NCBI GenBank assembly: GCA_013912105.1
Contig: JACERY010000009.1
Location: 1-59,118 of the forward strand
DNA: 59,118 nt
Origin: Acidimicrobiales bacterium
Lineage (GTDB): Bacteria > Actinomycetota > Acidimicrobiia > Acidimicrobiales > UBA8592
Direction: 5' to 3'
The translations under genes and the position numbers were made by a program. Below the pieces are notes generated by a model. It was not told the DNA's origin and did not search any database. It saw nothing but the letters and a program-made list of their open reading frames with translations. Shown here piece by piece: positions 33,970 through 42,600 of this stretch (position 1 is the first letter of the stretch; every line of letters starts with the position of its first letter).

Positions 33970-34854
33970 CTACCCCAATTTTCTATTCTGTTTCAGAAGT
34001 TCTGTTAGTGCTACAACCGCTGGCGATTGAGCTGCGTTTATACGAGTAGCTGCGATTAGATTTCGCGTTCCGAGCACCATACTCGGTTTGAGCGGGCGAG
34101 GCCCTGATTCTGCTTGCACATTCGGCAGAACTGTCCATCCGATACCAAGATTAACCATCTCTTTTAGTACTTCTGGCTGTGGAGAATCCGCGACGACAAC
34201 AACGGGGGCGCCCTTTTCATTCAATGCATTAGAAATTACTTGGCGAGTATTTGAGCTTTCAGGAAAAAGAACCCATGGCCCCCATTCCGAAGGTGGTCCT
34301 AACTGGCCGCCTCCGGGTTTATAAACAGAGAGTTTTTCTGTTACTAAAGGTTCCATGACTAACCCTGGAACATCATTCTGCGGATCTACGCACACGACAA
34401 GATCTAATTGACCACTGGTAAGGGCTTCAATAAGAGGACGTGATGGACTAACCCTTAAATGGAAATCCAATGACGGGTGGTCTATGCGGAATTGTTGCAG
34501 TATCTCTGAAAAATAATTTACAGCCGCTATATCAATCATTCCTATGCGAAGTATGCCCTCATCCGAACTATTCGTTCTTTCCGCCCATCTACACAGATCA
34601 CTGGTGAGTGCGACTACTTGGCGAGCATGATCTAGCACTACTCTGGCACTCGGGTGAAGTATTCTTCGTCTACCTTCTCGTGCGAATAATGGCACGCCCA
34701 CTCTGCGTTCTAATTCTGCCAAACCCTGCGAAAGAGCAGATGGGGTGACCCCTACGTGGGCAGCGGCATCAGCCCATGTAGGTTGTTCTGCGATAGCGAC
34801 CAAGTACTCTAGTTGTCTTATTGAAAGATCAGGTAAGGCAAGCATAGCCTGCAT
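33970..34854 (-). CDS. LysR-type transcriptional regulator
   Basis: The 294-residue regulator has a winged helix-turn-helix at its N-terminus (LSIRQLEYLVAIAEQPTWAD, then VTPSALSQGLAELERRVGVP and LFAREGRRR). A periplasmic-binding-like effector domain follows from about residue 90 (LRIGMIDIAAVNYFSEILQQ). The start at 34854 places the HTH near the N-terminus, as in the family. A frame upstream to 34923 would run through the inverted repeat and the divergent ino1 start. LysR proteins usually control a divergent neighbour, here inositol-1-phosphate synthase. Confidence 0.87.
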   Translation of the reverse strand: MQAMLALPDLSIRQLEYLVAIAEQPTWADAAAHVGVTPSALSQGLAELERRVGVPLFAREGRRRILHPSARVVLDHARQVVALTSDLCRWAERTNSSDEGILRIGMIDIAAVNYFSEILQQFRIDHPSLDFHLRVSPSRPLIEALTSGQLDLVVCVDPQNDVPGLVMEPLVTEKLSVYKPGGGQLGPPSEWGPWVLFPESSNTRQVISNALNEKGAPVVVVADSPQPEVLKEMVNLGIGWTVLPNVQAESGPRPLKPSMVLGTRNLIAATRINAAQSPAVVALTELLKQNRKLG

Positions 34855-34880
34855 TATAGTTAAGTTTTTCTTAACTATAA
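34854..34880. promoter_or_regulatory. Perfect 11-bp inverted repeat in the LysR-ino1 divergent region
   Basis: TTATAGTTAAG (34854-34864), a TTTTT spacer, and CTTAACTATAA (34870-34880) form an exact dyad of 27 bases. It lies 34 bases before the ino1 ATG and touches the LysR start codon. AT-rich dyads in divergent promoters are the usual binding sites of LysR regulators, so this is the best candidate operator for autoregulation and for ino1. It could also fold into a hairpin in the LysR leader. Confidence 0.6.
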
Positions 34881-34913
34881 GTGTTTGTTGTTTACATTTG
34901 CTAATATTTCGAT

Positions 34914-36215
34914 ATGAACTCAAGAGACATCAAACCGGCAAATGGCAAACTCGGCGTACTGACACCAGGAATGGGTGCAGTAGCCTCAACTTTTATTGCG
35001 GGGGTGCTCGCAGCAAGAAAAGGACTTAAACCTCCTATTGGGTCCATAAGCCAAATGGCTCATATACGACTAGGCACAAAAGAAGAAGAACGCAATCCGC
35101 TAATCCGCGAATTTGTTCCACTAGCAGATCTTGGTGACCTTGTCTTTGGGGGGTGGGATCCAATCTCACCTAACGTTCTGGAAGCGGCCCGAACAGCTGG
35201 CGTGCTAGACGGAGATGACCTCTCAGAAATATCAGGCGACCTTGAATCTATTATCCCCATGGAAGCAGTCTTTGACCAGCAATGGGTCTCCAGACTTGAT
35301 GGAGTTCGCGTCAAAGATTTAGACAACAAATGGGATCAGGCTGAAGCCCTTATCCAAGATATCGCTAACTTCAAAGAAGAAAATGAATGCGATAGGCTTG
35401 TGATGGTCTGGTGTGGATCCACAGAAGCATTCCAGGAACCTAGCGAAGTGCACTCATCTGTAGCTTCGTTTGAAGAAGGACTTCGAAACAACGATCCGAA
35501 TATTTCTCCTAGCCAGATTTATGCCTACGCCGCACTCCAGTCTGACGTGCCATTTGCTAATGGCGCCCCAAATCTCAGTTGCGACCTTGATTGCATTGTC
35601 GAACTCTCAAAATCACGAGGAGTACCCATAGCTGGAAAAGATTTCAAAACTGGGCAAACCCTTATGAAAACTCTTCTCGCCCCAGGGTTTAAAGCTCGAA
35701 TGCTAGGGCTTGAAGGCTGGTACTCAACAAATATTCTTGGAAATCGCGATGGAGAGGTTCTTGATGCTCCAGAAAATTTCAAGTCTAAAGAAGTATCCAA
35801 ACTTGGTGTCTTAGATACTATTCTCCAACCTGAGCTCTACCCAGACCTGTACGGGGATATTCATCATGTTGTTAGAATTAACTATTACCCTCCCCGTGGG
35901 GATAATAAAGAAGGCTGGGACAACATTGATATCTTCGGATGGCTTGGTTATCCGATGCAGATAAAAGTTGATTTCCTTTGTCGTGATTCAATTCTTGCGG
36001 CACCGATAGTGCTTGATCTAGCGCTTTTCATGGATTTAGCTCATAGAGCCGGAGAATCCGGAGTTCAAGAATGGCTTAGTTTCTATTTGAAAGCTCCTCA
36101 ATCTTCAACCGATGGCGGGCCCGAACATGACCTATTTATCCAACAAACAAAACTGAAGAACACCCTCCGTGAATGGATGGGCGAAGAAGCAGTTACACAC
36201 AGCGAAGCTGGATAA
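34914..36215 (+). CDS. ino1: Inositol-1-phosphate synthase
   Basis: The enzyme makes 1L-myo-inositol-1-phosphate from glucose-6-phosphate with NAD as a recycled cofactor. The product is 433 residues. Features are the dinucleotide-binding start KLGVLTPGMGAVASTFIAGV, GSISQMAHIRLG and VMVWCGSTEAF, then PNLSCDLDCIVELSKSRGVP, and the active-site segment IAGKDFKTGQTLMKT. Next come NILGNRDGEVL and RINYYPPRGDNKEGWDNIDI. It resembles the longer bacterial form rather than the roughly 360-residue mycobacterial Ino1. Inositol in actinobacteria feeds phosphatidylinositol and mycothiol. LysR is divergent. Confidence 0.9.
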   Translation: MNSRDIKPANGKLGVLTPGMGAVASTFIAGVLAARKGLKPPIGSISQMAHIRLGTKEEERNPLIREFVPLADLGDLVFGGWDPISPNVLEAARTAGVLDGDDLSEISGDLESIIPMEAVFDQQWVSRLDGVRVKDLDNKWDQAEALIQDIANFKEENECDRLVMVWCGSTEAFQEPSEVHSSVASFEEGLRNNDPNISPSQIYAYAALQSDVPFANGAPNLSCDLDCIVELSKSRGVPIAGKDFKTGQTLMKTLLAPGFKARMLGLEGWYSTNILGNRDGEVLDAPENFKSKEVSKLGVLDTILQPELYPDLYGDIHHVVRINYYPPRGDNKEGWDNIDIFGWLGYPMQIKVDFLCRDSILAAPIVLDLALFMDLAHRAGESGVQEWLSFYLKAPQSSTDGGPEHDLFIQQTKLKNTLREWMGEEAVTHSEAG

Positions 36216-36223
36216 TAGAATAA

Positions 36224-37147
36224 TTATCTTCCTGGAGGTACCCCTCCTGCTTCTACCCATTCCGAAATGACCTGTTCGGCCTCTTTGGGGTTATAGATAT
36301 CTTCTTCGTAACTCCATTTGCCATTCCCTGCGTAATGCAAAATGACGTGGACATTAAAAGAATAGCTTTTGCCAGTATTGTTTGGGTCAGGTAGGCAGTT
36401 AGGGATAAGAGCAATGACGCGATTGCCATCAATCATGTAATGATCTACAGGAAAAGTCATCTCAGGGAAAGGGCCCATTATCCCAGTGATCCATTTCCGT
36501 ATTTCTTCTCTACCGAGAAACTTCCCATAATGATGCTCAAAGTATCGCGCGTCTTCCGTGAATTGGTCAGCCCACTGATTCCAGTCTCCTGTTTCTACAG
36601 CTTGTGAACTTCTCTGGGAATACAAATGAAACTCGCTCTCCACTTCTTCTCTTGGAAAGAATTGTTCAGGGACATCTGGAGCCCAGTCCTCTATTCCCTT
36701 TAGATTTCTATCAATTGATACCTCTGGTCGGCCTCCATCTTGAAACCATTCAGACCAAACTCGCTCGGCATCAACGGGATTATAGAAATCTTCTTCGTAA
36801 CTCCATTTACCGTCTCCCGCATACTTCAGAATTGTTGAATTAGGAAACCCATATCGTTTCCCTAGCCCTTTTGGGTCAGGAAGGTTATTCCAAATATAGA
36901 GAGCCACTCTGTCATCCTGAATAACCCACCATTCCATCCACATGGATAGATTCGGATAGTCCTGCATTGTTGGAACTATCCAATCAATGATTTCTTCCCT
37001 TCCTTTAAAAACTCCTAGAAAATGTTCAACATAATGAGCATCATCGGTAAACAATGATCCCCAACCCACCCAGTCATGATTGATCACACCACGTTGACGA
37101 TATTCATCAAAAGCCGACCGTATTTCCTCCTCAGAGTACTTCCCCAT
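36224..37147 (-). CDS. Tandem SnoaL-like (NTF2-fold) protein
   Basis: A 307-residue protein made of two similar halves, about 1-150 and 165-307. Each half runs through FTDDAHY/FTEDARY-x-EHxxGxFxGREEI, then a block ending in NLPDP or NCLPDP, and closes with YAG-x-GKWSYEED-x-YNP. These are SnoaL-like polyketide-cyclase/ketosteroid-isomerase-type folds, which in other proteins act as isomerases, hydrolases or small-subunit partners of ring hydroxylases. The function here is unknown. The repeat suggests it folds as an internal dimer. Confidence 0.75.
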   Translation of the reverse strand: MGKYSEEEIRSAFDEYRQRGVINHDWVGWGSLFTDDAHYVEHFLGVFKGREEIIDWIVPTMQDYPNLSMWMEWWVIQDDRVALYIWNNLPDPKGLGKRYGFPNSTILKYAGDGKWSYEEDFYNPVDAERVWSEWFQDGGRPEVSIDRNLKGIEDWAPDVPEQFFPREEVESEFHLYSQRSSQAVETGDWNQWADQFTEDARYFEHHYGKFLGREEIRKWITGIMGPFPEMTFPVDHYMIDGNRVIALIPNCLPDPNNTGKSYSFNVHVILHYAGNGKWSYEEDIYNPKEAEQVISEWVEAGGVPPGR

Positions 37148-37269
37148 TGATACCTCTCTGTAAAAAATATTCGAAACCGTACAGCTAGACTTTCATGATC
37201 ATGGAGAAATCTCAAGATTGAAGTGCCTCGTTTCGGCAATCACCCTAAATCTGCGGTAAGTATATATAC

Positions 37270-38052
37270 ATGATAATTGTTGTTTCTCCAGCCAAAGCTC
37301 TTGATTTTGAATCGCCTCTTGCAACCCAAAAGAACAGTGAACCCGTTCACCTAGGTAAAAGTTCTGAACTCGTCGGGGTATTAGCAAACAAAACACCTGA
37401 CGATCTTCGTTCTCTTATGTCAATTTCTGAGTCTCTTGCTGAGTTGAACTTTGAAAGATTCCAAGATTGGAGTCTTCCCTTTACACCTCAAAATGCTAGG
37501 CCAGCTGTGCTCACTTTCAGTGGTGATACGTATGTTGGAATAGATGCTGTTGAATCCTTTTCTGAGTCTGACTATGACTACGCGCAGAAAACCCTTAGGA
37601 TCCTCTCTGGCCTTTATGGGGTTCTGCGACCTCTCGACCTCATCCAGCCATACCGTTTAGAAATGGGGACCAAATTAGAGACGACACATGGGTCAAACCT
37701 TTATGATTATTGGGGGGGAACAATCACTGATTCGCTAAATGAGGCTCTTGAGAAAAGCCCTGGCGATAATATTTTAATTAACCTAGCGTCAAACGAATAT
37801 TTTAAATCTGTTCATATTGGTGAGTTACAGTCCCGAATAGTAACACCTTCGTTCCTTGATAGGAAAAAAGGTGGAGAGTATAAAACAATTAGTTTTTACG
37901 CAAAAAGAGCTCGTGGGTCAATGGCATCATGGATTATCCGAAACAGAATCTCTACAACCGAAGACTTCCCTTCTTTCAGCGATAATGGGTATCGGTTTTG
38001 CAAAAAGAGGTCAAGCGACGGGTCTCCTGTTTTCATCAGAACAAATGACTAA
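37270..38052 (+). CDS. yaaA: YaaA (DUF328) peroxide-stress protein
   Basis: A 260-residue protein starting MIIVVSPAKALDFESP, the standard YaaA opening. GLYGVLRPLDLIQPYRLEMG, YDYWGGTITDSL, NLASNEYFKSV and KKGGEYKTISFYAKRARGSM follow. YaaA binds DNA and lowers free iron during hydrogen-peroxide stress in E. coli. It is followed by the gap-arsJ pair with only 12 bases between, so stress-linked co-expression is possible. The 122-base region upstream is AT-rich (TATATATA just before the start) and holds nothing else. Confidence 0.92.
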   Translation: MIIVVSPAKALDFESPLATQKNSEPVHLGKSSELVGVLANKTPDDLRSLMSISESLAELNFERFQDWSLPFTPQNARPAVLTFSGDTYVGIDAVESFSESDYDYAQKTLRILSGLYGVLRPLDLIQPYRLEMGTKLETTHGSNLYDYWGGTITDSLNEALEKSPGDNILINLASNEYFKSVHIGELQSRIVTPSFLDRKKGGEYKTISFYAKRARGSMASWIIRNRISTTEDFPSFSDNGYRFCKKRSSDGSPVFIRTND

Positions 38053-38064
38053 CTGGGAACTTGT

Positions 38065-39072
38065 GTGACCGTTAAAATTGGAATTAATGGTTTTGGAAGA
38101 ATGGGCCGACTTGTTGTTCGTGCTTTAGCCAATCATCCAGACTTGGAATTAGTTCATGTCAATGAGATAAACGGAAATGTTGAAACAGCTGCTCATTTAA
38201 TGATGTTTGACAGCATACATGGGACTTGGGACCGCGAAGCCGCAAGCGATGGGCAATCACTTTTCATCAATGATTCAAAAGTTACCTTTTCGAATTATGC
38301 GACTCCTGCCGAAGTCCCTTGGGTCAACCATGGCGTATCTATGGTTCTAGAATGCACAGGCGCCTTTCGGTCTTTTGAAACACTTAATCCTTATTTGGAG
38401 CAGGGAATAAGGAAAGTAATTGTTGCTGCACCAGTTCACGATGACCGTGCTTTAAATATTGTTATGGGATGCAATGACTACCTGTATGACAGTAAGAAAC
38501 ACAATATTGTTACTGCTGCTTCGTGTACCACTAATTGCATCGCCCCCGTGGTAAAAGTCTTGCATGAGGAGGTTGGAATTGAACAAGGAATGGTAACCAC
38601 TATCCATGCCCCTACAAATACGCAAGTTGTCGTTGATTACCCTTTAAACGATCAGAGGCGATCCCGCTCTGCCCTAAATTCTCTTATTCCGACTTCAACT
38701 GGCTCAGCTACAGCTATAACAAAAATCTTTCCTGAACTTGAAGGCAAGTTAAACGGTATCGCTGTCCGAGTACCGGTCCTTAACGCTTCACTGACAGATT
38801 GCGTATTCTCCTTAAAACAAGCACTTTCAGCCGAAAGTGTAAATGAACTCTTATCTCAGGCAGCAGAAACATCTTTATCTGGAATCCTTGGAGTTGAAAG
38901 GCGACCCTTAGTCTCTGCAGATTTTGTCAATGATCCACGATCCGCTGTCGTTGACGCACTTTCTACAACAGCATTAGATGGAGGACTAGTTAAGGTTCTT
39001 CTCTGGTATGACAACGAGTATGGCTACGTTCATAGAATGGCAGAGTTGGCAAATAAAATTGCTAGCGAATAG
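38065..39072 (+). CDS. gap: Glyceraldehyde-3-phosphate dehydrogenase, ArsJ-associated
   Basis: The 335-residue NAD-dependent enzyme has the Rossmann start KIGINGFGRMGRLVVRAL, the catalytic C154 in TAASCTTNCIAPV, and the C-terminal WYDNEYGYVHRM. It begins with GTG. In arsenic islands a GAPDH next to ArsJ uses arsenate in place of phosphate to form 1-arseno-3-phosphoglycerate, which ArsJ exports. This gene sits 13 bases before arsJ, so that role is likely. A purely glycolytic role cannot be ruled out, since no other gap is visible in this window. Confidence 0.93.
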   Translation: MTVKIGINGFGRMGRLVVRALANHPDLELVHVNEINGNVETAAHLMMFDSIHGTWDREAASDGQSLFINDSKVTFSNYATPAEVPWVNHGVSMVLECTGAFRSFETLNPYLEQGIRKVIVAAPVHDDRALNIVMGCNDYLYDSKKHNIVTAASCTTNCIAPVVKVLHEEVGIEQGMVTTIHAPTNTQVVVDYPLNDQRRSRSALNSLIPTSTGSATAITKIFPELEGKLNGIAVRVPVLNASLTDCVFSLKQALSAESVNELLSQAAETSLSGILGVERRPLVSADFVNDPRSAVVDALSTTALDGGLVKVLLWYDNEYGYVHRMAELANKIASE

Positions 39073-39085
39073 TGAACCCAATCAG

Positions 39086-40321
39086 ATGAACATCAGAACC
39101 TACAGCCTTGTAACAGGAGCATACTGGAGTCTGACAGTGACTGATGGAGCTTTGCGGATGATAGTTTTGCTCCACTTCCATGAGCTAGGTTATGGGCCAC
39201 TTGAATTAAGTTTTCTTTTCCTCGCTTACGAACTTATGGGTGTTTTCACTAATCTTTTTGGTGGTTGGGTAGGTGCCAAATCCGGCTTGGATCAAACGCT
39301 CAAAGTGGGGCTGGGAATACAAATCATTGCATTGCTTGTTATTTCTTTTGTTGATGCTGATTGGAGTAAAACCTTTTCAGTGGTTTTCGTCATGCTATGT
39401 CAAGCCCTTTCTGGTATAGCTAAAGATCTAACAAAAATGAGTTCAAAGAGCGCTGTGAAATTTATTATCCCTGAAGATGAAAACGACCATCAGCAATCCC
39501 GTCTTTTCAGATGGGTGGCAATCCTTACTGGTTCAAAAAATGCGTTAAAAGGAGCGGGTTTCTTTATTGGAGGAGCTTTACTAGCATCATTAAATTTCCA
39601 GAAAGCTCTTCTTCTCATGGCTTCAATAGTTGCTTTTTCACTATTTCTCGTTATGGCATTCCTTAGAGAGACTATTGGTAAATCTACAAAAATAAAGTCA
39701 AGGAAATTACTGTCCTCTCCCTATCCTGCAGTAAACCGTTTATCTTTGGCGCGTATGTTTCTTTTCGGGTCAAGAGATATTTGGTTTGTCGTTGCGCTTC
39801 CTATTTTTCTTGATGAGGATTTAGGGTGGTCGTACAGTGGAATAGGCGGATTTCTTGCAGCGTGGGTAATTGGTTACGGTTTCATACAATCCGCTGCACC
39901 AACAATGATGGCGACGATTCATAGCCCTGGTGGGTTCGGTACATTAGCAAAGGGTTGGGCAGCAATATTGTGTGCATTTACTTCAGCGATAGCAATCCTC
40001 GTATGGAATGACATCGCTAAAAGTTCCGTTGTTATTATTGGTTTGTTTATTTTCGGCTTCTTATTTGCAATTAATTCCTCCCTGCATTCGTTTCTGATAC
40101 TTGCGTACACAGATGAAGATGATGACGTAGCGATTAACGTTGGGCTTTATTACGCCGCAAATGCATTAGGTCGATTTGTTGGAACATTGTTCTCGGGTTT
40201 GGCCTACCTTTGGGGAGGGCTAACACTAGCTTTATTCTTTTCTGCCGGTTTCCTTTTTGTTAATTGGGTTCTCTCTCTGAGTTTTCCATCTACTTCTCTC
40301 CTTAAGCACGAAACGAATTAA
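39086..40321 (+). CDS. arsJ: Organoarsenical efflux MFS transporter ArsJ
   Basis: A 411-residue 11-12-helix MFS protein that matches ArsJ along its length. Strings typical of the family are YSLVTGAYWSLTVTDGALRM, LSGIAKDLTKMSSKSAVK, WVAILTGSKNALKGAGFFIG, MFLFGSRDIWFVVALPIFL and GGFLAAWVIGYGFIQSAAP. ArsJ exports 1-arseno-3-phosphoglycerate made by the GAPDH encoded upstream; the sugar breaks down outside and arsenate is released. The ATG at 39086 is used because the longer frame runs back into gap. Its stop interlocks with that of the convergent cupin gene (TTAA). Confidence 0.9.
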   Translation: MNIRTYSLVTGAYWSLTVTDGALRMIVLLHFHELGYGPLELSFLFLAYELMGVFTNLFGGWVGAKSGLDQTLKVGLGIQIIALLVISFVDADWSKTFSVVFVMLCQALSGIAKDLTKMSSKSAVKFIIPEDENDHQQSRLFRWVAILTGSKNALKGAGFFIGGALLASLNFQKALLLMASIVAFSLFLVMAFLRETIGKSTKIKSRKLLSSPYPAVNRLSLARMFLFGSRDIWFVVALPIFLDEDLGWSYSGIGGFLAAWVIGYGFIQSAAPTMMATIHSPGGFGTLAKGWAAILCAFTSAIAILVWNDIAKSSVVIIGLFIFGFLFAINSSLHSFLILAYTDEDDDVAINVGLYYAANALGRFVGTLFSGLAYLWGGLTLALFFSAGFLFVNWVLSLSFPSTSLLKHETN

Positions 40322-41424
40322 TGAGGGTTAATTCCTACCTCTAGAACTCTGAAGTCTTCTTGAAAGCCAGCCAAATAGAATTCTGTTTCTTGTCTACATC
40401 CATTCGGGCAAATAATTGCGTCATCTACGCCTATGTTGATTTTTCTGCCCTCATAAATAATTGTCGCGCTGCCTTCTACAACAAACCAGAGAAAAAAGTC
40501 AGGTTCAAAATCATGATTTACCAGAATTGGTTCTTCATTTGTTTCTTGAAAGGCGATAGCTCTAATCTCGTTAACCCAACCCACACCTCCCGAAGTTTTT
40601 AGAATTGACGTTTTCTGGGTAACTAGATTTTCGTTGCCTGGATACTTTTCCCATTTACTTTCAGAATGCTTGCTGAAGGTAAACCGCTGGCCAGAAAAAT
40701 CTTTTTCCGGTGTGTACGACCTGTTAGGTAATTCCATTACCCGGTCAGCATACGTTGCATGATCTGAAGGTGATGTGACCTCAATTACTTCTAGGTCATC
40801 ATATGATTCAAGAACACGGTGCCGAATGTGAGGCGGTTGAAGAACACAATCACCCTCGCTAAAAATAAAAGGTTCACCTTGCCCTTCGTAAACAAGTTTC
40901 GCAGATCCTCGGAGGCAGTAAATAACTTGAAATTCCACATCGTGAAAATGAACCCAATCTGGCACTTGGCCAGATCCTTCAATTTTAATATGTGATGCAG
41001 TGATATGGGATTTCTGATCGTCTATCAGAGAACGGTACGACATACCTGCTCGACCAGTAACCCAGTTAGCTTTTTCAACCTGAGCGACGTTGAGCACAGG
41101 TATTTGTTTTGTGTTTTTAGACACCTCTCTTACGTACGAAACATAATGCACTTTTGTTCCGTTAGGTCCTTGTTTCGATGTCCCTATAATTTCTTTTCCT
41201 TCAGAGGGTATTTCAAGGGTTACAGGTTCTGAAATTCTATTTTTGTCTAATGCAATGGTCATGCCTTCAAGAGTGAGGACAGCATAAGTCGGGTCTTCTG
41301 CAGGTGCAATCATGGCTACTTCAAATCCCAATTCTTCGACAAAAAAAGATAAACCAGCTTGAAAGTCTGGGGCTGCCACTGCAAGACGGACGCTCTTTAA
41401 CGAAGTTATTGGTTGATGGTCCAT
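40318..41424 (-). CDS. Glyoxalase-like domain fused to two cupin domains
   Basis: A 368-residue protein with a vicinal-oxygen-chelate-like unit at the N-terminus (about 1-120; SVRLAVAAPDFQAGLSFFVE and LTLEGMTIALDKN). A first cupin follows (about 150-230; HFHDVEFQVIYCLRGSAKLV, then FSEGDCVLQPPHIRHRVLE). A second is at about 270-365 (FFLWFVVEGSATIIYEG). The first cupin keeps the His-x-His and later His metal ligands, while the second has lost most. It could be a ring-cleaving dioxygenase related to gentisate-type bicupins or a binding protein; the reaction is unknown. The start at 41424 follows the stop of the upstream gene by two bases. Confidence 0.7.
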   Translation of the reverse strand: MDHQPITSLKSVRLAVAAPDFQAGLSFFVEELGFEVAMIAPAEDPTYAVLTLEGMTIALDKNRISEPVTLEIPSEGKEIIGTSKQGPNGTKVHYVSYVREVSKNTKQIPVLNVAQVEKANWVTGRAGMSYRSLIDDQKSHITASHIKIEGSGQVPDWVHFHDVEFQVIYCLRGSAKLVYEGQGEPFIFSEGDCVLQPPHIRHRVLESYDDLEVIEVTSPSDHATYADRVMELPNRSYTPEKDFSGQRFTFSKHSESKWEKYPGNENLVTQKTSILKTSGGVGWVNEIRAIAFQETNEEPILVNHDFEPDFFLWFVVEGSATIIYEGRKINIGVDDAIICPNGCRQETEFYLAGFQEDFRVLEVGINPH

Positions 41425-41426
41425 AT

Positions 41427-41792
41427 TCAGGAAGTCAGGGCAGGGACCCAATCTACGTCGTCATGCACGAGTATCTGAGTATCTGCTTCTAGTAAAGCTG
41501 TGTTTCCCAGAAGTTCAACCAGTTCTCCTCCTGAGCAGTCAACAACAAAATCTGATGTTTCTAAAATATCTACGAAAAGAGTATCCGCTTGAGTCAGGCC
41601 TCCCACTTTTGAAGACTGCGAAAAATTGACTTCAACCATTAATGAACCTAAAGACTGAAGAGCGAGTTTAGCTAAGTCACCGATTCTCTCTTCACCTTGA
41701 GAAGAAACCATAACTACCGAAGATTCTTGTGTAATTCCTCGTTGCTTCAGTTGTTGCGCATTTAAAGCAACGAGGTTCCATGTAATTTCCAT
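41427..41792 (-). CDS. Short protein resembling the N-terminal domain of NicX/M29 enzymes
   Basis: A 121-residue protein. Its Rossmann-like pattern resembles the N-terminal part of leucyl-aminopeptidase/2,5-dihydroxypyridine dioxygenase (NicX-like) proteins: QESSVVMVSSQGEERIGDLA, LGSLMVEVNF, LETSDFVVDCSGGELVELLG, LEADTQILVHDD. The metal-binding C-terminal domain of those enzymes is missing. The frame stops two bases before the cupin gene, so it may be a truncated relic or a stand-alone domain that works with the cupin protein. The match is by pattern only. Confidence 0.5.
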   Translation of the reverse strand: MEITWNLVALNAQQLKQRGITQESSVVMVSSQGEERIGDLAKLALQSLGSLMVEVNFSQSSKVGGLTQADTLFVDILETSDFVVDCSGGELVELLGNTALLEADTQILVHDDVDWVPALTS

Positions 41793-41885
41793 ACGATTTA
41801 TTCCTACTCATTTATGAATTGTTTATGATTAGTTTTGATTATTACGATACCGTTCTTATCCACGCATTTGCTTTGATTGGTAAAC

Positions 41886-42596
41886 ATGATGACAAAACCA
41901 CTTATAGGGATTACAGGAGAGCGCAGAAAAGGCAGTGACCTGCGGGGAAGTTTACGGGTCATGGGCAATCTATCTCTTGACATATTCTGGGCTGATTACG
42001 CTGAAGGAGTCCTTTCAGCTGGTGGGATTCCCATTTTTCTTCCCTTAGGGTTAGATACTGATCTAATTGTGCATCATCTAGATGGCCTTTTAATGAGTGG
42101 TGGTGCTGACATATCACCTCATTTGTATGGGGCAGATCCAGAAGTTGAGCTAGAAAGTGTTGAACCAGTTAGAGATCAATTTGAATTAAGTCTTTTAGAA
42201 ATGGCATATGAACGGCAATTACCAATTGCTGGAATCTGCAGAGGCCTGCAGATATTGAATGTGCAAGCTGGAGGAAGCTTATTTCAGGACGTTCCTCCCC
42301 ACGCGATTCGCGATAAGTCTCCTGCGACTCGGGTACACACAGTATCTATTAAAAATGGGTCAGTTCTGGGCGAACTCTACGGGGGGGAAGTCGAGGTTAA
42401 TTCTTTACATCATCAAAGCATTGACACGGTCGGTGAGAACTTCCAAGTATCAGCTATTTCAGATGACGGAATAATCGAAGGGATAGAACATAAAGAGTTA
42501 CCTGTCATAGCTGTCCAATGGCACCCCGAAATGCTCGATACAAGAAATAGCGACCCCATCTTCAAATGGTTGGTGAGTCAAGCACTCAACCGGTAG
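41886..42596 (+). CDS. Gamma-glutamyl-GABA hydrolase-like (PuuD, peptidase C26)
   Basis: A 236-residue class I glutamine-amidotransferase-fold hydrolase. The nucleophile Cys is in PIAGICRGLQILNVQAGGSL, the His/Glu partners are in AVQWHPE, and VNSLHHQSID gives the family's second motif. LDGLLMSGGADISPHLYG is the usual oxyanion strand. PuuD removes glutamate from gamma-glutamyl-GABA in putrescine breakdown. The next gene resembles PuuB and the one after is a class III aminotransferase, which supports that role. The ATG at 41886 is used rather than the TTG three codons earlier. Confidence 0.82.
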   Translation: MMTKPLIGITGERRKGSDLRGSLRVMGNLSLDIFWADYAEGVLSAGGIPIFLPLGLDTDLIVHHLDGLLMSGGADISPHLYGADPEVELESVEPVRDQFELSLLEMAYERQLPIAGICRGLQILNVQAGGSLFQDVPPHAIRDKSPATRVHTVSIKNGSVLGELYGGEVEVNSLHHQSIDTVGENFQVSAISDDGIIEGIEHKELPVIAVQWHPEMLDTRNSDPIFKWLVSQALNR

Positions 42597-42600
42597 ATTC

